From Platycnemis pennipes (taxonomy: Eukaryota > Arthropoda > Insecta > Odonata > Platycnemididae), in contig OW121847.1 of NCBI GenBank assembly GCA_933228895.1, positions 126,212,350-126,276,349 of the forward strand: a stretch of DNA of 64,000 nucleotides. The letters are read 5' to 3'. The translations under genes and the position numbers were made by a program. Below the pieces are notes generated by a model that saw only the letters and a program-made list of their open reading frames with translations, was not told where the DNA came from and ran no database searches. Shown in pieces: positions 53,001 to 62,000 of this stretch. Numbering within the stretch: the stretch's first letter is position 1; every line of letters starts with the position of its first letter.

Positions 53001-56000
53001 CGATGAATGATTATGGCCGCCAAATCTTGATTATTTCATTAGTAAGAAGCCCTTCTTCCTGATTTGGGTATAACCTATATATATACCCTATGTATACCCT
53101 ATATATCGGTTCCATAAATCAGAGTGCCATTTTCCACCATTTTTTTTACTATGATCGATACTTAGATAACCATTTCAGAGGATAAAATGAAGTTTGTTGG
53201 GGCTTTCTTCCAGCAAGCATTATTCTTAGATAGTTAAGCTTTCGTCGAAAATGCATGTATCCAGGTTGGTTATGGGCCGATCTCGTATTCTTAAGTTCCT
53301 CGGTTCGACCCCGCCTCGAACATGAATATCATCAAGGTCTAAGGACTATGTTTAAATTAAAAGCTCTGCATCAACAAAAAATTATAAAATATGAAAGCTA
53401 CTATCCACCCTGGGTATCAAAATGTAGATGTCAAGTAAAGTAAGAAGAGACAGGAGACTTCTGAAATGTGTCTAACAAAGGAAAAATTAAACGTTATGGA
53501 TGTGGAGTACGGTAAACGAATACGTAATTGGGTCGACAATATAAAAAGAGGCAGGGACACGGCGAAAGAGTTGGTTAGGATAATGTTAGGAAAGCGGGGG
53601 AACAGGACGAATTTCATTAAAATTAAAATTTAATTTTAAAGTAAAGTAGGAAGTATGCGGTGCTGAATAAATGACAGTTTAAAACATCTTTAGTTAAAAT
53701 AGCACTCACTGTACAAGCTCACTCACTAGTTATTCAGGTATATCGACTGTCCGCGATGAGAAAAAATAGAATGCACATAGAATGCGTGACGCTCTAGTGA
53801 GATGGTACGAGCATTTAAAAGCAGAATTACATTTTGCATAGGCAGGACGATTCCCTAAAAAAAATGAGACTAAATATTCACTAACGATAAATTTTTTCGT
53901 TCAAGAATCCCTAGATAAAGGCACGATCAAAGAAGAGAAGAGTCAGTGTGTATTTTTAACTTAGCACCAACGTCATTCTCCCAATGCTTGAATAGCGAAA
54001 AACCAACCATCCACTCCTGTCTCCTCTAAATCTCTTTGCTATGATTCCTATCAAATCCCTCACCCTCCTCATCCATATCACTCGCCGTCGCCGCTTAACC
54101 ACTCCGCCGCTCCAAAGGGCGTCGAGTGCCGAGGCTTGAAAGCTCCGAGGGCCACTCAAGACCCAGTCCCAGGCCTCATCACACCGTCTACCTCACCTCA
54201 TATTCCTGAGGCCCCATCGAACCCGACCCATTTACTGCGGCAGGAAAAAAATGACAAACCACCTCCGCGTTCATCTCTTCCGCAGTGGGAAATAGAACGA
54301 TCTCGATTGATTTTTTCCGATGCACTCCGTGGGTTCAAAATTCGAGTCCACCTTCCGCATCACTCTGGGTTCTCTTCTTCAGTTCTCGCGAAAGGTTTCG
54401 CCCGTCGATTTTCGAGCTGCGCCGAAGTCTTCCGACTCCCAGTGCTCGCGCTCCGTTTGACGAGTTTTCATCACGGAATCTCGACGACCGAACCAATTCC
54501 CCCGCCCCGAATGGCCAAAGTGGGAGGCCTCGCAATTCTTCGAAAAGCCAACTATTCCCTATCGTTCACTGGCCTATTCCCCCTAACCGCTGCCCTCATA
54601 TTTCATCCGCCTTCCGCCACATCCCCGACTCTCAGAGGGGCATAGGCTCCATTATCTCGGCATACCTCCTTAGCAATTTTTTGCGATGTGTAACAAATTC
54701 CTATGAACGTATAGAAAGTGCCACTGGGGTATTGGAAGAGATTGGTTTCAAAACCTTGGAAAATAAAAGGGTGCTCACAAGCTAAAAGTTATTTGAAAAA
54801 TTCAAGTCACTTGAGTTCGAAGTTTGGCGCTGCAGACATATTTCTAACCCAGCAGGATAGAGAGAAGCGATGAATCAAAGGAGATTGCCTGTTCGTCCGA
54901 GAAGTACGTGCATGCAAAGAATCGTTTTGTCAATTCAAAGTACACGGTCATGACGCAAACAAAACTTAATTATTTAACAAAATGTGTATGACACTTAGTA
55001 TTTCCAATAATGTTTTTCATCCCTTTCTTTTCCCGGGAAAGTGCCATTTACATGACTGATGGCATACCACCCCTTGCCACACAGCCTTAGGGTTGATGGA
55101 AGGATTACGTGGCTCTACTTGCTAGGCGCTTTCTGTTCTATCGCCTTCTAACCTCGTTTATTCTGCACACCACCGTTCGGAATTTGACCCAGGAACCGAA
55201 TGCTCTCAGATTGAATGACGACACTCAAAGATTCCGAGCATTCAATTCCGGGGTGATCTTGAAACCTAAATCTATCTCTTCATTCATGCAACTACGTCCG
55301 CACCTTAAATCTTACCTCGTCGAAGCTTCATTTCATTTCAAGATATTATGCTCAATTTCACCAAATGCGTAGATGAAAAAAAATGTATCATTGTTCTCTC
55401 ATTTCCATCAGTGCATCTATAAAAAATATATCAGTGCATCCTATAAAAAATCTCTCTCGTATACCATCGTCTGCTTGCATTTTTTAATAAATTTAATAAC
55501 ATCCAGACGACTTATATTTTGAGATTGGAAGGACTTAAATGTTAATTTAATCAACAATTATTAATTTCCAGTGACTCTTTCATTTCTTGTAACTGCGTTT
55601 AATTTAGCATTCATTACTCTTTAAGAGCACGAGATACTTTCAGCAAAATCTTAGAAAATAATAATTACATGAAATAAAATGGGTAACTGTAAACGCAACT
55701 CCATCGTGGAAAATGAGCGCCGATGGGCAGGTATGTTTAATCATTCGTCATTAATACCCATTGTGATGCTCGGAGCACGATTCAAAAATGCCATAAAAGG
55801 GTTTAGACAACGAAAGCTAAATTCAATGCCGGCTGAGTCAGAGAAACCTTCAGGAAAACAGTGGTTATTGTGGCGACATAATGAAGGTTTTCAAAATAAT
55901 GTTCTTAGCCATTCATTCTGTTTGCTTCATTGTTTGAACTCACGCTTTAATTCACTATCTGGACCGCTGTTTGCTTGCAGAGGATAATACGGGATTTATA

Positions 56001-59000
56001 ATGGCCTAAGGTTGTGAATGACAGGCGGTCACAATGGAGATTTGGAACACGCCATTGGATCAAATTGGATTTATATCTGCGCAAGAGAAAGATCAGGGCA
56101 TTCATTCGGGTCGATTAATCTCACTAAATTGAATTATGAAAAACGGTAACTTGTTAGGGCAGATTTCATTAATATTTACAATTCTCCGGTATCTTTTTTC
56201 TCGCGGATGGTAGCATGAAAATATGTATCTCTAAAAAAGAGAGTCAAAAACTGTCTCTCTAAGTATTATTCAAAACAGTCATTTAATCTCGAAACGAAGC
56301 CATTTTCAGTGTTCGACCGAGTGCATGTCAATGAAATACGGTTCCTTAATTGCACAATAGCAAAATGAAAAACAAAACTAGTACCAATGTAAAACTCAGT
56401 ACCTCATCTAACAATAAACCTGATAAAAAATAGAAATTCAGCTACAAGTATTCTGTCGTTGGATTTACCTATTATTTTTTTAGGAATGTTTAAAAATTGT
56501 GGTAGGTAATACTTATTTCTCCTAGCTATACTAATTTACTTGTTTATAACCAATAATTACTGTTTAAAGGTGTAATTTTCCTAAAACGTAATTAAAACTT
56601 ACACATGGAGAATACTCATTTATCGCAGTCGTCGCCAATATCAGCCGAGGAATAGGTGACCGGAAGCATTTCGAAGCATTTCACTCATTTCGAAGTTAGA
56701 AGGTTCAAAGCATCTTTTGCAAATTTTTCAAAAAATATTTTTTTTCTCCACATTGTTGAAAACATCAAGAGCTTAATTTTTTTACTTTGATTTTAATATT
56801 ACCACCGACGACGGCATTAACTCAAAATTGGATCCTCACTGGACTATATAACTTCTCAAGCTCTGGTGTCCCGACTTTTACTTACAATAGTAATTACGAA
56901 AATAGTATTGTAGATAACCCGACATTATCTTCCAAAAACATTCACGTAAATTCCATTAGCTATTTTCTGGAGTACTCCAGATTTGGAAGAAAAGACACAA
57001 TTTATCACTTCTTATAATTAATAATAAAAATATGTAACGGAGTAAAAGCTTTTATTCTTAATGAAGCTCGTATCGTACGGCAAATACCGGCAATGTTCGC
57101 AAACATTCATTAATTTTGTGTCGTAACCAGTTTTGCTGCGTTATTTATGGTGAAAAAACAACAGTTTCAGCAACAACATTTCATTTTGAATCATTTCATT
57201 TGCTAAAAATGGTCTTTTCACCATATATAACTCCGCGAAACCCGTCATGATGCTAAATGTAGCACATCAACTATTTTGTTCTATAATTAATCTATTTTAA
57301 GTACCATTTTGGTACAGTTTGTTGATGAAAACCTAACGACTTTCCCACAAATGTCTAGTCTAGCTTTTCGTGTACCCACCTATTTAGTGATAAGGACTTC
57401 TTAATTAAGCTACGAGTCAGAAAATATTACGATGTGAATAGTAGGAAGCAAATAACGGGAGAAAAGTCATCAGGGTAAAAGACAAGCAATAAAAAAGGAC
57501 TATATCTCTATTGAGCTGAATCTGGCCCATCGATAAAAAGGGCTTTAAACTAATATCATCATATAAGAATAAAGCCTCCTCTGGAACCATTTCCTCTGGT
57601 ACTTTTAAAATTTATAAGAAGGCACTTTTTATTTGTTCTCGACTAGAAGAGAATAGAAACTATGCGCTCTTACATCTCCCTTCTTTGGATTCTTATTTAT
57701 ACGTTGAAACAAGCTGATTCGGAAATTAAATATATTCCATTAAAATGAAGCTGTATTTTTCTCTGAGTAGAAAGAAGACCAAGAAATTGTAAACGTTGGG
57801 TTTGGAATTAACCTATATCCGAGAAACCGAGATAATATTTAACTGTCCTGGTTAAAGTTGATGCCCAATTTTCAAAACTGCGAGCTCCAAGTTTTAGTTT
57901 TTATGTCGCCATCATAATCAGTCAACAATCCTTAAATTAACTGGACGCAATTCCCCACTCCATTCTCCTTTCAGCTAACTTCTTCATATTCACATCATTT
58001 ACGCATGGAATTGGAAACAATAATTATTTATAAATATATAATATATCTATACATTTATTACGATACATGATCTAGGTTTCGGCGTAATCATCAAGTGAAG
58101 GACAGTAGAAAATACTTTCTATAAGTTCTAAACTTCACGGTTAGCCTATAGGATCCAATTGGAGTGGTTACCAGAATATTGGTTTCCTATCCAGAGAATT
58201 GGGGTTTGAATTCTGGAGGAGAATATAATAGAAAATTTATTGTTATTCTCTAGGACAAGTCCCCTGGAGCAGAAATTATACAATAATGAGGCAGTGAAGT
58301 GGATAAACAAGAATTAACATAAACAAGAGCAGCTATACAAAAGAGAAAATGAAATTTTAAAAAAATGCAAAAACTGCAATCCTCAGGGATAAAGTAAGAG
58401 ACACATCAAACCAATAATAAAATATTAACAATATAACAAATCAAAATATGATTTATAAATCATAAAAAATTAAACATCATCAAATATAACAAATCAAAGC
58501 AAACCAAAACAAATCATAATTTTTTTTAGCAAAACTTCATACAATTTACTTTTAAAAACAGTCAAAGAGCCAGATTTTCTGATATCAATTGGAAGTGAAT
58601 TCCAGAGTTGTGTTGCGGCAACAGCAAATGAATTGTGGAAGGTGGAGGTTCTGTGGATCGGGAGTACAAAGTTACTACGTTCACTTCTGGTCATCATTAT
58701 ATGGCTCGTGATTCTTTTGAAAAACATATCATTTAAGTACACAGGTTCATTGCTGGCAAAAAGAGAAAAAAGGAAAGTACCAAGCAAATAATAGCGACGT
58801 GAGCTGATATTCAACCTACCAAGTTTTTTGTAGTAGGGAGTCAGGTGCTCATCATTACGAAGATTAAAAATAAAAAGCACACATAAATTAAGGAGGCGCT
58901 GAAGCTTCAGGGTGTGTTAAGCCGTCAAATCATTAAAGACTAAACAACTATAATCAAAACTTGGAAAAATCAGTGATTTAACAAGCATTTGTCGGGTATG

Positions 59001-62000
59001 TAAGGAAAGCAGGTTTTTATTCAATTTAAGCTGGTACAAGGCCATATTGATTTTGTTAGAAATATGTAAAACTTGCTTATTCCATGACAAGTTGTCATTC
59101 AGGAATACGCCTAAGCTGCGTACAGTTTAAGAGTACTTCAGTTCGGTATTCCCAACTTTAATTTTTGGTATAACGTTGAGATCTAATTTGTTCTTCATTT
59201 TGGAGCTCTCTAATATGATAGCATGAGTTTTGCTATTATTCAGAAGAAGAGAGTTCTTTTCTGCTCAATCTACAACAGCAGAGACGTCTTCGTTAACTTA
59301 GGAGATTACGTTACTAATCTCGTTAGCATATCCGTGATAGTAAGTTTGCAGATCGTCCGCGTAGAGAGTACTTCAAGTTCAATATTTCATCCGTCGAACA
59401 AGACGCAAAGCCGTGGGCCCCTTGGCGGTATTTGTTATATAAAAGCAGGTTATTGGCCTCGCCTAATTTCTCTCCACCTTCTTTACCCAAAAAATTCCTG
59501 CCTTGACCCAATCACCCATGTAACCCATAATGGTGCAATTGACCTTAGTAATCGGTATTCTTCCCTGAATAACTCCTCACGGCATTGGCGTGAGCCGAAT
59601 ATAACGTTTCTATTTGGAGCACCTTTCATCTAATTCTACTTCTATTTTCACAAAGAAATAGGTCGTAGGATGAAATCCTACGAATCATTAGACTTCGAGT
59701 GGAAAGGGACAGGATCTTGAAAGCGCAGATCGTGAAGATGCTTTTCTTCATTGTAATACAGACTTAAATATGGAGGAAGGTATGCTACGCAGAACTACAT
59801 AAATGTTTACAAATCAACGTGCTATACGAAGGATGCATACTACTACCATGTTTTCCCTGCTCATTCTGTGCCCGATATCGTATTTTCCAACTGTACTTGC
59901 GGTGTGGGGATTCATCACTAATGCACTGGCCAAGCTTGAGGATTCGCTGGTTCAATCAGCAGAATGGAATAATAATATGACGGCAACAAAACGTTAGGCA
60001 TTGAGGACTTCTCGTAGGAGCGCATGAGATTTGGTAGGATGAATATAGGACAGTATCGCAACCATGTCTATCTTGGAGACAAGAAATTCAGAAGTGAAAA
60101 CATATAATGGCATCATTATCGACTTGTTTTGCGTGCCCTAACGTCCCTCTTCCACCCCCAAACCCCTCATGAGGCGTACTTAGGGATGAAAAGGGGACAG
60201 AGCGTTCGTGGTCCTGGCCTTCTATCCTCCGCCTCGTTAGGGCCAGGTCGAGCCGCAAAGCACTTGTCTAACCCGTCGACGGCGCGCGAGGGAGACATCT
60301 AACTCGAAATGCGAAGAAGCGGGGGTGGAGAGAAAAGGAAATAGAATGGGGGGACGAGGGAAGTATCAAAAAGAAAGGGGTGCTCGGGATTGAATCGAAC
60401 AAAAAGACCGAAAGTAGGACGTCAGGAAATAATGATGGAGTGGAAACCCCACTCCCTTTGTATTCGCATACGCACAATCACACGTGAGAGATGTGGAAAG
60501 ATATTTGCGGAGGAGGGCAGGCGGGTGTAGCTCGGAGTAAGAGATAGGTCAGAGTGTCCGCGAAGAAAGTCACCTTGAAGCCATCCTCAGTCCCATCCCC
60601 ATGCTAACTGTATCAAAAAGGAAACACGGCAACCATGATTGGTTTAGCTCGATGTCGTGAATTTTTTTCCATTCTTTGACGCTAGATTGGGCAATATAGG
60701 TCATTTCAACAAATTTTCCTCTTCCACCGGGTGAACATATACCTACGAACAAAGATAATTTGTTCATTTTGTTCATTCCTCTGACTTGTTGGGGCAGAAT
60801 TTCTCAATGCTAATCCCATAATTCACAAAGCTGGTATATACCCGATATCTTATCCAAATTTCTCTTGTTACACACGATATAATGGCTACGAATGTTCAAA
60901 TTTTGTTTGCGGCACATATTTAACAGTAAAAATAAATAATCACACACAAATACATATATATATATTATTTTAGAAACGTTTGACTACTTAAGTGGTGATA
61001 TACAGAAAAAATTTAAGCGCGGTGAGAGATAGAACAAAGAAAGAAAGAAGAGAAGTAAGGGGGCTGGAGGTGGGGAGATTTGGGAAACCCTAAAGTGTGT
61101 GATGTGCTGCTCTTAAATGGATTTCTGCGCGGTCCCATCTTCAGGGTAACCATGGGTGGAATACGCGGGATATGGTGGCAGAGAGCTATTTACGAACTGA
61201 GGGTGCGAAGAGGATCGAATTGCGCTGTTGGATCTCTTCGTACATGTCTTCCGATCGACTTAAGCCAGAAATTCGTCATCAGCATCGCGAAGGTTTCGAC
61301 CTGCGTGGACACTCGGTGCTCAAGAAAGGGAACGTCACTTGAGCGCAATGCAAATGTTTTCCTGCCCCACAAATTGGCATCACTATCATATCCAAAAGGG
61401 CTCGTCTACCTAATAGTTATCTCTCTGACACTGAAAGAAATGTCAATTTCCAATTTGTTTTATTTTAGTGCATTGGGATTCTTTTGTACTGATGATCTAA
61501 GATAGCAATCGATTCCCAAGCATTGGAGAGAATACGACCATAGCGTTAAACAATGGTTTCTGCATTGGAGAATAACAAATAAAATGCATAATTGAGCATA
61601 AAAAAGAGAATGAAAGAAAGAAATGTGAAACGTGGAAGTAATGTACGTACCTGTCCATAAATGTAAGCGAAATAAATGGTGAAATATTATGAAAGCTGCA
61701 AATATCGAATTAAGAGAAACTAGACAAAGAATTTTTCAACAATGTACCACCTTCTAATGTATAAATAATTACAGATTCTGTATGACAAGTTTCTCTCTCA
61801 AAATACGCATACCCTCATTTAACTTTCTATAAGTAATCACAAATCACGCCACCATGATCATGAAGATGGGATACGCTGATGATTGATTACTGATTATATC
61901 GCTAATTCATTGACCACATTTGAGGTCTACGTCACAAAAGATTAGATTTTCGAGTAATAAATAAATGACATCGTACGACGCCTATTTCATTTAATTTCAA

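Noticed and set aside
53075..53106. Repeated TATACCCTATA-type motif
   Set aside because: Too short and AT-rich to separate from chance or a decayed microsatellite.
53255..53320. Possible tRNA (GGTTCGACCCC B-box-like segment)
   Set aside because: No acceptor stem, A-box or cloverleaf forms around it; at best a decayed SINE.
58140..58240. Possible SINE head (GGGTTTGAATTCTGG)
   Set aside because: Only a B-box-like string is visible; no A-box at the right distance and no family match in the window.
61080..61505. 141-codon plus frame beginning MGNPKVCDVLLLNGF
   Set aside because: No family recognised and no homologous motif; no splice or promoter context. It may be chance or part of an unknown repeat.
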